A stretch of 50,992 nt of DNA, from assembly GCA_017409845.1 (NCBI GenBank), contig JAFQRY010000020.1, forward strand, positions 1 through 50,992, read 5' to 3'. A program made the translations under genes and the position numbers. Shown here piece by piece: positions 31,568 through 39,063 of the stretch. The notes beneath the pieces are model-generated. The model saw only the letters and a list, made by a program, of their open reading frames with translations. It had not been told where the DNA came from and did no database searches. Position 1 is the stretch's first letter. Every line of letters begins with the position of its first letter. This DNA is from Clostridia bacterium (GTDB lineage: Bacteria; Bacillota; Clostridia; Oscillospirales; Acutalibacteraceae).

Positions 31568-32692
31568 TTATGCATTATAATGAATTGTTGCGTCGGTGAG
31601 GCGTGCATTGCTTTCGCCGATTGTGATTGCATTCCACTGTGCCTCGGTGCCTGCATAATATACATCGGTAAGATTACCGCAGTTTGCAAATGCCATTTCG
31701 TCAATATTAGTAACATTTGCACCGATTGTAACGGTTTTGAGATTTGTGCAGTTATAGAATGCCTGATAACCGATTGATTTAACGCCCTTGCCGAGTGTTA
31801 CCTTTCCGAGTTTTGTGCAACCTGAGAATGCATAACTGTCAATGCTTGTCACGCTGTCGGGGATTGTTACGCTTGTGAGACTTGAGCAGCCTTCGAATGC
31901 AGACAAGCTTATGACTTTTACACTGTTGCCGATTGTTACGCTTGTGAGACTTATGCAGTATTGGAATGCAGAACTGCCGATGCTTGTCACACTGTCGGGG
32001 ATTGTTACTCTTGTGAGACTTGAGCAGTCGAAGAACGCATAACTGCCTATGCTTGTCACACTGTCAGGGATTGTTACACTTGTGAGGCTTGAACAGCTTG
32101 AGAATGCAGAACCGCCTATGCTTGTTACGCTGTCGGGGATTGTTACTCTTGTGAGGTTTCTGCAGATGTAGAACGCATCGTCGCCAATGCTTGTAACACC
32201 GTCTTTGATGACAACCTTTTTGATTATGCCATCATACTTATCCCAACCCGGTGTTGCATCATACATTGCGCCCTTGCCGCCGATTATAAGCTCACCGTTG
32301 GAATAAAGCTCCCATGTTGCATAGTCGCCGCAATAACCGCTGTCAACAAGATATACTGCCGTAGCGGTTACGGTTGTTGATTCGGGAGGTCTTGTTGTGG
32401 GCACATCCGTTGGTTTTTCGGGAAGCTTTGTGGTAGGAACAACGGTTGTTACTGGTCTTTTCTTGGTTGTTGTAACGGGCTTGTGTGTTATATCTCCGTT
32501 GGGTGATGTGGTCGGAATATCAGCTATGCCGTGGTAATCCTCCATCTGACCTCTGAGAGCCGAAACCTCTTCTCTGAGTGCCACAACTTCGCTTTCAACG
32601 CTTGATACCCTTGCTTCAATTGCCGTGTCAACAATCGTATAGCCGAAAAGTCCGACGATTGCAGAGAGAACTGTTGCAATTATTCTTTTCAT
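31568..32692 (-). CDS. BspA-type leucine-rich repeat surface protein
   Basis: 374 aa. N-terminal signal anchor (about 1-22), a short coiled coil (about 30-55), a Thr/Pro/Lys-rich linker (about 60-105, PTTRPPE repeats), then about eight 23-residue LRR_5 repeats with the core LTSVTIPDSVTSIGSYAF. Such proteins bind host or partner surfaces. There is no C-terminal sorting signal, so the N-terminal anchor should hold it. The repeats are very similar at DNA level (69-bp period), which favours slippage in repeat number. Repeats and REPs surround the gene on both sides. Confidence 0.88.
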   Translation of the reverse strand: MKRIIATVLSAIVGLFGYTIVDTAIEARVSSVESEVVALREEVSALRGQMEDYHGIADIPTTSPNGDITHKPVTTTKKRPVTTVVPTTKLPEKPTDVPTTRPPESTTVTATAVYLVDSGYCGDYATWELYSNGELIIGGKGAMYDATPGWDKYDGIIKKVVIKDGVTSIGDDAFYICRNLTRVTIPDSVTSIGGSAFSSCSSLTSVTIPDSVTSIGSYAFFDCSSLTRVTIPDSVTSIGSSAFQYCISLTSVTIGNSVKVISLSAFEGCSSLTSVTIPDSVTSIDSYAFSGCTKLGKVTLGKGVKSIGYQAFYNCTNLKTVTIGANVTNIDEMAFANCGNLTDVYYAGTEAQWNAITIGESNARLTDATIHYNA

Positions 32693-32725
32693 TTTTTACA
32701 CCTGCTTTTTTATTATATTGTTTTG

Positions 32726-32753
32726 ATTATATCACCGTGATTTTTATTTTCAA
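32726..32753 (-). promoter_or_regulatory. Promoter of the BspA-like gene
   Basis: On the minus strand TTGAAA (32753-32748), 16-bp spacer, TATAAT (32731-32726). Confidence 0.65.
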
Positions 32754-32821
32754 TGCTTTTTATTTAATTTTGTAAGGTTTTTTGCTTTTTTCAGCGATTC
32801 AAATGCAAAGTAAAAAGTTCC

Positions 32822-32870
32822 TCGGCTCCTTTGAAAAGGAGCTGTCGAGCATAGCGAGACTGAGGATTGA
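32822..32870 (+). repeat. Interspersed repeat A, diverged copy
   Basis: CGGCTCCTTTGAAAAGGAGC palindrome followed by GAGC-TAGCGAGACTGAGG-type sequence. Part of the gene-free stretch 32754-33016, in which nothing else was seen apart from modules B and C and one REP. Confidence 0.55.
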
Positions 32871-32896
32871 TGAATGCGTCAGCATTCGGGCGATTC
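32841..32896 (+). repeat. 56-bp module C, copy 2
   Basis: Identical to 31438-31493 on the other side of the BspA-like gene. Confidence 0.7.
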
Positions 32897-32911
32897 GTGA
32901 ATCGCCCCTAC
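32888..32911 (-). repeat. GTAG-type REP element
   Basis: On the minus strand GTAGGGG then the 9-bp perfect stem GGGCGATTC/GAATCGCCC. Confidence 0.65.
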
Positions 32912-32938
32912 TGTTTTGCGTTTTTCGGGCAAATAATA

Positions 32939-32982
32939 ATCGGTCACAGGCGGAGCCTGTCCGAAACTTTTCACTATTCACT
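32939..32982 (+). repeat. 44-bp module B, copy 2
   Basis: Identical to 31281-31324, same orientation. Confidence 0.7.
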
Positions 32983-33016
32983 CTTAGCTTTTCACCGAAA
33001 CAGTCAATTCGCCGAA

Positions 33017-33475
33017 TCACGCCAACGCACCGCACATGCGGTGGATTTCGATTGCCTTTCGCATGAATTCCTCGGTCACGTCAAAATGCTCCGCAAGTGA
33101 CCATATTTCATTGATTCCGTGTGCAAGGGCTTCAGTCAGCTCCCGAACGGGAACAAGCCGCAACGCCGCCCAGCGATCCGCTCTTTTCTCATGCTTTTCA
33201 CGGATTTCAAGCGGCGAATATGTATTATAAAACGAAAGCGTTTCGCAATGGCCGATTTCGTGGGCAAGATGCACCCTCTCCTCGGCTGTTGTTTCTATTT
33301 CAAACGGGTCGATGCCGATAAAGCATCCGCCTGCAGGCGTTTCCACCGAAACGGAGCACGCATTCGGCAGACTGCAGCAGATAATTTCCGTGCCGCCCTT
33401 TTCCGCAATTTCATAAAGCTCACTTGTTCTCGTTTCTTTTCGCCTCCCTTGCTTCAACGAATTTTGCAAATTCAA
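33017..33475 (-). CDS. ImmA/IrrE family metallopeptidase
   Basis: 152 aa as the longest frame. The zinc-protease motif HLAHEIGHCET is followed by EKRADRWAALRLVPVRELTEAL, the ImmA/IrrE pattern. Such proteins cleave XRE-type repressors to relieve repression of phage or mobile elements. The frame overlaps the upstream repressor gene. In-frame starts are only TTG codons inside that gene, so translation is probably coupled and the true start uncertain. It is paired with the XRE gene, as in ICEBs1 and phage regulators. Confidence 0.82.
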   Translation of the reverse strand: MNLQNSLKQGRRKETRTSELYEIAEKGGTEIICCSLPNACSVSVETPAGGCFIGIDPFEIETTAEERVHLAHEIGHCETLSFYNTYSPLEIREKHEKRADRWAALRLVPVRELTEALAHGINEIWSLAEHFDVTEEFMRKAIEIHRMCGALA

Positions 33476-33782
33476 CGACCTCCTGCCACATTTCGTCGGT
33501 CACTTCGCCCGCTCCCGAAAAAAGGGCAACCTTCGCCGCTTCTATATTGTTTTTATGAGTTTTTTCTTCGCTTTCCGTGCCGCTGAGATAATCAAGAGAA
33601 ACGCCGAAAAACTGTGCAAGACACGAAAGAGTCGAAACTTTCGGTGTCTGAAAACCCGTTTCCCATTTGCTTATCATAACACGGTCCGTATTTAATCCGA
33701 ACTGACTGTTGAGCTTTTCCGAAAGCTCCGTCTGAGTCATTTTATTATCTTTTCTCAATTTTTTGATTTTTTCTCCGAGCAT
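33420..33782 (-). CDS. XRE-family HTH repressor
   Basis: 120 aa. N-terminal helix-turn-helix (about 1-65; GEKIKKLRKDNKMTQTELSE, MISKWETGFQTPKVSTL) typical of Cro/CI-type regulators, with a C-terminal helical tail that probably dimerises or is cut by ImmA. The ATG at 33782 has GAGAGGTG just upstream. An in-frame GTG at 33791 is part of that site. It faces the lysis cassette across a 211-bp regulatory gap with three operator-like sites. Confidence 0.88.
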   Translation of the reverse strand: MLGEKIKKLRKDNKMTQTELSEKLNSQFGLNTDRVMISKWETGFQTPKVSTLSCLAQFFGVSLDYLSGTESEEKTHKNNIEAAKVALFSGAGEVTDEMWQEVVEFAKFVEAREAKRNENK

Positions 33783-33800
33783 TTCACTCACCTCTCTCAG

Positions 33801-33829
33801 ATAATATCATAAATGTTTCTTAAACGCAA
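33801..33829 (-). promoter_or_regulatory. Promoter of the repressor-ImmA operon
   Basis: On the minus strand TTGCGT (33829-33824), 17-bp spacer, TATTAT (33806-33801). Confidence 0.65.
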
Positions 33830-33855
33830 CATTTTTTTGAAAATATATCAAAAAA

Positions 33856-33871
33856 GTGTTGACAACGACAA
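33856..33871 (+). promoter_or_regulatory. Operator-like site O1
   Basis: Matches 11 of 16 positions of the perfect palindrome at 33892-33907 and overlaps the -35 box of the lysis-cassette promoter. Confidence 0.4.
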
Positions 33872-33887
33872 CAAACATTGCTAATAT
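33859..33887 (+). promoter_or_regulatory. Promoter of the lysis cassette
   Basis: TTGACA (33859-33864), 17-bp spacer, TAATAT (33882-33887). The perfect operator covers the predicted start site. Confidence 0.82.
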
Positions 33888-33891
33888 AAAA

Positions 33892-33907
33892 GTGTCGTAT
33901 ACGACAC
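33892..33907. promoter_or_regulatory. Perfect 16-bp palindromic operator (O2)
   Basis: GTGTCGTATACGACAC, four bases past the -10 box of the cassette promoter and so over the transcription start. It is the likely binding site of the XRE repressor encoded next door. Confidence 0.8.
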
Positions 33908-33953
33908 GAATATAAGAGGGTGAGGAACATATTATATTTTTTTGTTCTATTTT

Positions 33954-33969
33954 GTGTCGATTGCGAAAC
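33954..33969 (+). promoter_or_regulatory. Operator-like site O3
   Basis: GTGTCGATTGCGAAAC, 12 of 16 positions as in O2, 62 bp further into the leader. Confidence 0.4.
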
Positions 33970-33993
33970 TATATTTTGAAAGGAGAATAAATA

Positions 33994-34251
33994 ATGAACG
34001 CAAATTTAATCACAGAGAGTACGGATATCCCCGTTGGCGAGCTCAGGCAGCAGCTTGACTACGCAAGGGTTATCGGCGGAGACCTTCTCAATGCTTTTTC
34101 AAAAAAAGCGGAGAAAAAATCTGACGAAGACCGTGAAGATGAAATTACCGCACAGAAAATTTCAATGCTTCTTGATTTTCTGTTCCAGGCAGAGCTCTGG
34201 TGCAATATCCTTGAGGAGCAATTCATAGTTTTTAAAAAGGAGGAAATATGA
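33994..34251 (+). CDS. Small acidic helical protein of unknown function, first gene of lysis cassette
   Basis: 85 aa, no signal or membrane segment. Mostly helical and charged (KKAEKKSDEDREDEITAQKI), ending in LLDFLFQAELWCNILEEQF. AAAGGAGAA precedes the ATG. It overlaps the next start by 4 nt (ATGA type). No family recognised. Its place right after the operator suggests an early or regulatory role in the cassette, as inference. Confidence 0.7.
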   Translation: MNANLITESTDIPVGELRQQLDYARVIGGDLLNAFSKKAEKKSDEDREDEITAQKISMLLDFLFQAELWCNILEEQFIVFKKEEI

Positions 34252-35147
34252 GAGAATTAACAGTTGATTTTAACCTTGAAAATCCCCTTTCGGGCGGATG
34301 CTATGCAGGATATATCGGCGAAAATAACGCAACAAAGCTTATTCTGAAGCCTTCTGCGGAGCATCTCGGAAGCGGTGCGGTATTTTTTGTTGCGGTGTTT
34401 ATGTCAAAGGGCAAGGTTTTCCGCTCGGAGCATTTTGAACCTGCTGAATCTTTTGAAATCATGCTCGGTTCACATCTGACGCAAGACCACTGTCTCAGGG
34501 TTCAGCTCGAAGGCTATGCGGAGAAAAATATGCTTGTGTGCAAAAGTCCCACGGTATCGGAAATCCGTCTTTCGCCTTCAATAACGGGAAGCGAATGCGA
34601 TGTTGACAAGGGTGATTATCTGCTCCGCACGCAGATTGAGCTGAACACCGCATTCCGCCATGCCCATGAAAATTCCCCTACGCTCAGTATGCTTTCGGAA
34701 AAAGGCAAAAGGCTTTCTTACAAAGGCAAAGCGGTTTGCAGCCTTGCAGACGAAAAAACCGTTGAACTTTCCGTTGATAACGGTGAGGTTGATGCGATGC
34801 TGAATATTGACGGCTTTTCTTCACTCAATGTTTTCACATATTCCGCAATTGACGATTTTGTTATCCCCGAAAATGCCGAAATAAAATCCGTTGAGCTGAA
34901 CATAGAGCATCCCGATCTTCCCGAATGGTTTGATATGCATGACATGTTTATTTACGATCACAAAAATCCTTATGTTTATTTCTGCCGCAAAATGTTTGTT
35001 GACAAAAGCACTGATCTCACAACTTTTTGCAAGGCATATTTTCTTAATACTGCAAACAGCATTTCAGACATGATTTCTCGAATGCTTCTGAAAAAAGTAA
35101 GGATAACCTATTCCGAACCGCCTGCGGAAGTGAGTGCCGATGAGTGA
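34248..35147 (+). CDS. Phage-like protein, possibly baseplate or tail-fibre associated
   Basis: 299 aa. The N-terminal half (VDFNLENPLSGGCYAGYIGE, FVAVFMSKGKVFRSEHF, LRVQLEGYAEKNMLVCKSP) recalls the BppU-like or hypothetical proteins that sit between tail and holin genes in Clostridia prophages. The C-terminal half is unfamiliar. No signal peptide. GGAGG lies upstream of the ATG. It is translationally coupled to its neighbours. Assignment is by resemblance of context and style, so it is tentative. Confidence 0.5.
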   Translation: MRELTVDFNLENPLSGGCYAGYIGENNATKLILKPSAEHLGSGAVFFVAVFMSKGKVFRSEHFEPAESFEIMLGSHLTQDHCLRVQLEGYAEKNMLVCKSPTVSEIRLSPSITGSECDVDKGDYLLRTQIELNTAFRHAHENSPTLSMLSEKGKRLSYKGKAVCSLADEKTVELSVDNGEVDAMLNIDGFSSLNVFTYSAIDDFVIPENAEIKSVELNIEHPDLPEWFDMHDMFIYDHKNPYVYFCRKMFVDKSTDLTTFCKAYFLNTANSISDMISRMLLKKVRITYSEPPAEVSADE

Positions 35148-35406
35148 AATAACTTTAACAGAGATTGAGCACCGTCTGATTCAGGCGGAAGAAAACATAA
35201 AAGAGCTTTTCGGAAAATATAACGGAATTGATAAATCGCTCGTAGCCACCACCACAACCCTCAACAATCTGCTTGCACTTGTCGGGGAGCTGAAAGCGGC
35301 AATCGAAGCGCTGAAATCAAAGCCCGGAGATTTCTGGGACAAGCTTATTTATGCATTTATCGGTGCGGCGGCAAGTGCCGCAGCCGCATATTTTATAGGA
35401 GGATAA
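35140..35406 (+). CDS. XhlA-like membrane protein (haemolysin/holin accessory)
   Basis: 88 aa. N-terminal coiled coil (about 5-55; EHRLIQAEENIKELFGKY, LNNLLALVGELKAAIEALK) and one C-terminal membrane span (about 66-86, Ala-rich). This is the layout of XhlA, which works with holins to release lysis enzymes. The ATG at 35140 overlaps the previous stop. Confidence 0.65.
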   Translation: MSEITLTEIEHRLIQAEENIKELFGKYNGIDKSLVATTTTLNNLLALVGELKAAIEALKSKPGDFWDKLIYAFIGAAASAAAAYFIGG

Positions 35407-35407
35407 T

Positions 35408-35632
35408 ATGAAAAAAGAAACAAAAGAAATGATTTACGACGTGCTTGAAAGAGCAGGCAAAACCTTTTTTCAGGCATTTTTGTCGGCAATATCCGTTGAT
35501 GTGCTTCTCGGAGTAACGGATTTTAACGCATTTAAAAAGGTCGGGCTCTCAATGCTTGTTGCCGCTCTTGCGGCAGGAATTTCCGCCGTGTGGAATGCTG
35601 CGGTAAATTCGCTTGAGGGAGGTGCGGTATGA
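35408..35632 (+). CDS. Phage holin (r1t-type)
   Basis: 74 aa. LERAGKTFFQAFLSAISVDV then VGLSMLVAALAAGISAVWNA gives two membrane spans, and ERAxKTFxQA is the signature of the r1t holin family. Such holins open the membrane to let endolysin out. GGAGG precedes the ATG. It overlaps the endolysin start by 4 nt. Confidence 0.8.
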   Translation: MKKETKEMIYDVLERAGKTFFQAFLSAISVDVLLGVTDFNAFKKVGLSMLVAALAAGISAVWNAAVNSLEGGAV

Positions 35633-36333
35633 CAAAAACAAGCAGGGGTCTTGTTGAATATGCTTCGGCACAGCTCGGCAGACCCTACTGGTACGGCACC
35701 TTCGGCAATACAGCCACAAACGACCTGCTTGCAATGAAAAAAGGTCAGTATCCCGCTCACTATCAGCAGGCAAGAATGCAAAAATACAAATCGCAGCTCG
35801 GCGAAAGAGTGCACGACTGCGTTGGTCTTATCAAGGGATATTTATGGAGCTGCTCTCCCGATTCAAAGCCCGTATATAATTCTTCTCAGGATGTTTCCGC
35901 AAACGGAATGCTTCTTAAATGCAAAGAAAGAGGAAGGATTTATACCCTGCCTGAAATTCCCGGAATTCTTGTTTTCATGCCCGGGCATGTCGGAATTTAT
36001 ATCGGCGGCGGCAGGGTGATTGAGGCAAGAGGCTTCAATTACGGCGTTGTTGAAACGGATATAAAAAACAGGCCATGGGAATCCTGGGGCAAATGTCCGT
36101 GGATTAAATATCCGACGGCATCAAGGTATTTTGCAAAATGCGATAAGAATGAAACCTCAATCGTTGATGCACTCAAATCAATCGGCGAAAACAGTGCCTA
36201 TGCCGCCAGAAAAGCAATTGCCGCGGCAAACGGAATTGAGAATTATACGGGTACGCCGAAGCAGAATATTTCGCTTCTCTCTCTTCTCAAACAAGGCAAA
36301 CTCATTAAGCCCGAAAGAGCCTATGTGGCATAA
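35629..36333 (+). CDS. NlpC/P60-type endolysin with C-terminal wall-binding-like repeat
   Basis: 234 aa. N-terminal cysteine peptidase with HDCVGLIKGYLW (catalytic Cys near 63) and PGHVGIYIGGGRVIEARG (catalytic His), which cleaves peptidoglycan stem peptides. A C-terminal segment (about 183-228; SIVDALKSIGENSAYAARK, NYTGTPKQNISLLSLLKQGK) looks like a wall-binding repeat seen on phage hydrolases. It has no signal peptide, so export depends on the upstream holin. Last gene of the cassette. Ribosome binding site GGGAGG lies in the holin gene. Confidence 0.85.
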   Translation: MTKTSRGLVEYASAQLGRPYWYGTFGNTATNDLLAMKKGQYPAHYQQARMQKYKSQLGERVHDCVGLIKGYLWSCSPDSKPVYNSSQDVSANGMLLKCKERGRIYTLPEIPGILVFMPGHVGIYIGGGRVIEARGFNYGVVETDIKNRPWESWGKCPWIKYPTASRYFAKCDKNETSIVDALKSIGENSAYAARKAIAAANGIENYTGTPKQNISLLSLLKQGKLIKPERAYVA

Positions 36334-36348
36334 AAATCCAAAATAATA

Positions 36349-36377
36349 TTGCAGACAGACAATTTACCTGCTATAAT
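36349..36377 (+). promoter_or_regulatory. Promoter of the metallophosphoesterase gene
   Basis: TTGCAG (36349-36354), 17-bp spacer, TATAAT (36372-36377). An inverted repeat GACAGACAAT/ATTGTCTGTC (about 36354-36363, 36388-36397) brackets the -10 box and could be an operator or a weak terminator of the lysis cassette. Confidence 0.65.
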
Positions 36378-36461
36378 TCAGTTGTAGATTGTCTGTCTTT
36401 CATTATAATTGCATCCATGCACGAAAAAACGGACAACAAATCAATTCAGGAGGCGGAAAAC

Positions 36462-37901
36462 ATGAAAAAAATGAAAAAAGCTGTTGCGATTATCCTTTGC
36501 TTTTCGATGATGCTGGGACTCTGCATCACCGGTTCGGCGGATTTCAACGCACCAAAGCTCACACAAAACGAGTGGGATGAAATTTACACATCCCTCAGCG
36601 ATGAAAACACCCTTCCCATGCTCAACGTCGGTGCAAACGCAGGCGAGGTAAGCCTTTGCTGGCATGCAGATGCCGAAAAAGCAGATGCAAAGGTCAGAAT
36701 TTCTGAAAGCTTTTCAATGGCAGGAGCAAAAGCCTTTACGGGTGAAAAGACCGAGGCCGAAACAGAAGAACAGGTTGTTTGCCGCGTTGACATCAAGGGT
36801 CTCAAAGAAAACACAACCTACTATTATCAGTGGTATACCGAAAACGGTTGGAGCGAGGTATGCAAATACGAAACAAAATCCTTCGGTGACCACAAGGCAG
36901 TGGTTATCGGCGATATCCAGATAGGCGGTCAGACAGAGGATTCAACCGTGCAGTCGATGAACGGCTTTACATGGAATAATGTTCTTGCTGAAGCACTCGA
37001 AAAGAATCCCGACATCAGCTATCTTGTTTCTCCCGGCGATAATACCTCAACGGGTAAGACCGCTGACGAATGGCAGACACTTCTTATGCCTCCCGCACTC
37101 AGAAGCCTTCCTCTTGCTCTTGCAATAGGAAATCACGATAAAAAGGGCATGATGTATAACTACTACACAAACATGCCCAACGAATTTTTCGGCGAATATT
37201 TTGAGGGGCTTGACAGAGATTTCTGGTTCCGTTACGGCGATGTTCTCTATCTGGTGTTTGACGCCTGCTCGGCATCCGCCGCAGACCACATGGCAATGGC
37301 AAAGGAAGCTACCGCAAAAAATCCTGATGCAAAATGGCGAATCGGCGTTATGCATCAGGCTCTCAACGGACCTGCATTCTGTGCATTCAGTGCAGAAACC
37401 CAGATTCTTCTCAACGCTGTATTCAGCCCGATTTTTGATATGTTTGATGTTGACCTTGTTCTCACGGGACACAGCCACATTCAGGGCCGTTCGCATTTCA
37501 TGTATGAAAGCATGACCGTCGGCAAGGCTGAAAGCGGCAAAACCTACACCGATCCTCTCGGCACGGTTTATCTCAACACAAACGCAATCTGTGACCAGAA
37601 CAGCTTCGAGGAATATGAATTCCTCAACCTTCCCTATGTTGCCTACAGCTTCGGCAAAAATGATGTTACAACATACACCACCCTTGATTTCAAGGGCGAT
37701 ACTATGGAAATCAAAACCATGAGGGGCGACAACAGCGAGCTTCTCGATTCGCTCACCATCAGAAAGACCGACAGCGACCACAACGACAACTCGATTTTCA
37801 AGCTCATCCACAGAGCACTTTATAAGGTTGTTGAATTCCTCGGCTGGGTTTATCTTGAAGGTGATAAGATCACCGTTGCAATCAGAGGCGGACATTTTTA
37901 A
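36462..37901 (+). CDS. Exported metallophosphoesterase with fibronectin-like N-terminal domain
   Basis: 479 aa. Signal peptide (about 1-27; AVAIILCFSMMLGLCITGSA), a purple-acid-phosphatase-type N-terminal domain (about 50-145; VSLCWHADAE, TTYYYQWYTENGW) and a calcineurin-like phosphoesterase domain with VIGDIQIGG, SPGDN, GNHD, VMHQ and TGHSH. The metal-ligand set is complete. It probably releases phosphate outside the cell. The ATG at 36462 has GGAGG 8 nt upstream. Single-gene unit. Confidence 0.88.
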   Translation: MKKMKKAVAIILCFSMMLGLCITGSADFNAPKLTQNEWDEIYTSLSDENTLPMLNVGANAGEVSLCWHADAEKADAKVRISESFSMAGAKAFTGEKTEAETEEQVVCRVDIKGLKENTTYYYQWYTENGWSEVCKYETKSFGDHKAVVIGDIQIGGQTEDSTVQSMNGFTWNNVLAEALEKNPDISYLVSPGDNTSTGKTADEWQTLLMPPALRSLPLALAIGNHDKKGMMYNYYTNMPNEFFGEYFEGLDRDFWFRYGDVLYLVFDACSASAADHMAMAKEATAKNPDAKWRIGVMHQALNGPAFCAFSAETQILLNAVFSPIFDMFDVDLVLTGHSHIQGRSHFMYESMTVGKAESGKTYTDPLGTVYLNTNAICDQNSFEEYEFLNLPYVAYSFGKNDVTTYTTLDFKGDTMEIKTMRGDNSELLDSLTIRKTDSDHNDNSIFKLIHRALYKVVEFLGWVYLEGDKITVAIRGGHF

Positions 37902-37959
37902 TTCGCATTTTTTTAATTCAATACTGCAAAGCGGGGTGTTGTGTCCCGTCTTTAACTGA

Positions 37960-37995
37960 AAAAGCCTGTTTCATCAAATGGTGAAACAGGCTTTT
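37960..37995. terminator. Bidirectional terminator between convergent genes
   Basis: 14-bp perfect stem AAAAGCCTGTTTCA/TGAAACAGGCTTTT with an 8-nt loop, serving 36462-37901 on plus and 37999-38943 on minus. Confidence 0.9.
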
Positions 37996-37998
37996 CTT

Positions 37999-38943
37999 TT
38001 ATAGATTGTTGAGTATATTAAGCACGCATCTGAATTCTTCGGGCTTGAATTTATCAACGGGCTTATTGTTTTCAACGCAGTCCGCAAAATAGATAAGCTC
38101 GTTTGCGTATGCATCACTCTTGGGCAGATTGATTGAGCCCGTGTCGCCCTCCGCCTGCTGCGAAAGGTCGATTTTTTTATCGCCCTCAAGATAAATTATC
38201 ATTTTGCCGTTTTCGTTACAAACAACAGCATCCTCAAACTGGAAGCGGAACTCTGCGGCAAACGGAAAATCGGTTGCGTACCACGAGGATTCGCAATTGA
38301 CCGAAAATTCGCCGAAATCGTAGTTGATGCAAATGTAGTCACGGTCGGCAAACTTCGTTCTGCTCTGATATTTCACCTCAGGCATTCCGAAGGCATATAC
38401 CATGAAATCAAGGTCGTGGATATGAAGGTCAAACGGCACAAGACCGCTTCTTTTTTCGTCTGCCATCCAGTTATCCCATGTCCATCTCGGGAAGCCGCCA
38501 AGTCTTATCATTGTGCCTGAAAGAAGCTTTCCGTATTTCTTCGTGTCATAGATTTCCTTGAGAAGCACATATTCGGGCCAGAATCTGAGCACCTGAGCAA
38601 CCATGAATTTAACGCCGTTTTTCTCTGCCGCTCCGTAAACTCTGTCAACATCCTCTTCCTTGAGAGAAATAGGCTTTTCCGTGATAACATTAATTCCCTT
38701 TTCCATTGCCTTTACGGCAAAATCCGCATGAAGATATGTGGGCAGACAGATATCAAGAATATCGAGCTGCTCGTTTTCAAGCATCTCGTCAAAATCGGTA
38801 TAGCAACGCTTACCGCTGTATTTTTCCATTCTTTCGGGGCGGATATCGCAAAGAGCAACAAGCTCGGCATTTTTCATTTCTTCCCATGCGGGGATATGTG
38901 CACCGCTTATTCCGCCGACACCGACAAGACCAACCTTAAGCAT
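37999..38943 (-). CDS. Gfo/Idh/MocA family oxidoreductase
   Basis: 314 aa. N-terminal Rossmann motif VGLVGVGGISGAHIPAWEE and the family catalytic EKP motif (INVITEKPISL), followed by FMVAQVLRFWPEY. These enzymes oxidise or reduce sugars, inositols or glycosides with NAD(P). It is divergent from the DUF4838-NhaC-luxS operon, which hints at a link to sugar use. Substrate unknown. GGAGG precedes the ATG. Confidence 0.87.
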   Translation of the reverse strand: MLKVGLVGVGGISGAHIPAWEEMKNAELVALCDIRPERMEKYSGKRCYTDFDEMLENEQLDILDICLPTYLHADFAVKAMEKGINVITEKPISLKEEDVDRVYGAAEKNGVKFMVAQVLRFWPEYVLLKEIYDTKKYGKLLSGTMIRLGGFPRWTWDNWMADEKRSGLVPFDLHIHDLDFMVYAFGMPEVKYQSRTKFADRDYICINYDFGEFSVNCESSWYATDFPFAAEFRFQFEDAVVCNENGKMIIYLEGDKKIDLSQQAEGDTGSINLPKSDAYANELIYFADCVENNKPVDKFKPEEFRCVLNILNNL

Positions 38944-38973
38944 AATAACAACCTCCGTTTCGTGATTGGATTT

Positions 38974-39002
38974 ATTTTATCACTCTTGCCGCAATCCGTC
39001 AA
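38974..39002 (-). promoter_or_regulatory. Promoter of the Gfo/Idh gene
   Basis: On the minus strand TTGACG (39002-38997), 17-bp spacer, TAAAAT (38979-38974). Confidence 0.7.
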
Positions 39003-39009
39003 CTTTTCC

Positions 39010-39038
39010 TTGAAAACATCCTTCATATGTGATAATAT
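39010..39038 (+). promoter_or_regulatory. Promoter of the DUF4838-NhaC-luxS operon
   Basis: TTGAAA (39010-39015), 17-bp spacer, TAATAT (39033-39038). It is back-to-back with the previous promoter, so one regulator could act on both. Confidence 0.65.
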
Positions 39039-39063
39039 TCGATATATAAAGGAGGCTATCAGG

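Noticed and set aside
31640-32190. Regular short DNA repeats suggestive of a CRISPR array
   Set aside because: The repeats are coding, in frame, of 69-bp period with no unique spacers, and translate to BspA leucine-rich repeats.
33917-33979. A 19-codon frame in the lysis-cassette leader
   Set aside because: The GTG start abuts the only purine-rich stretch, leaving no room for a ribosome binding site.
37047-37895. A 282-codon minus-strand frame
   Set aside because: It is antisense to the metallophosphoesterase, which carries a signal peptide and complete catalytic motifs.
38728-39063. An upstream extension of the DUF4838 frame
   Set aside because: It overlaps the Gfo/Idh gene and both divergent promoters. 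The AAAGGAGG site fixes the start at 39064.
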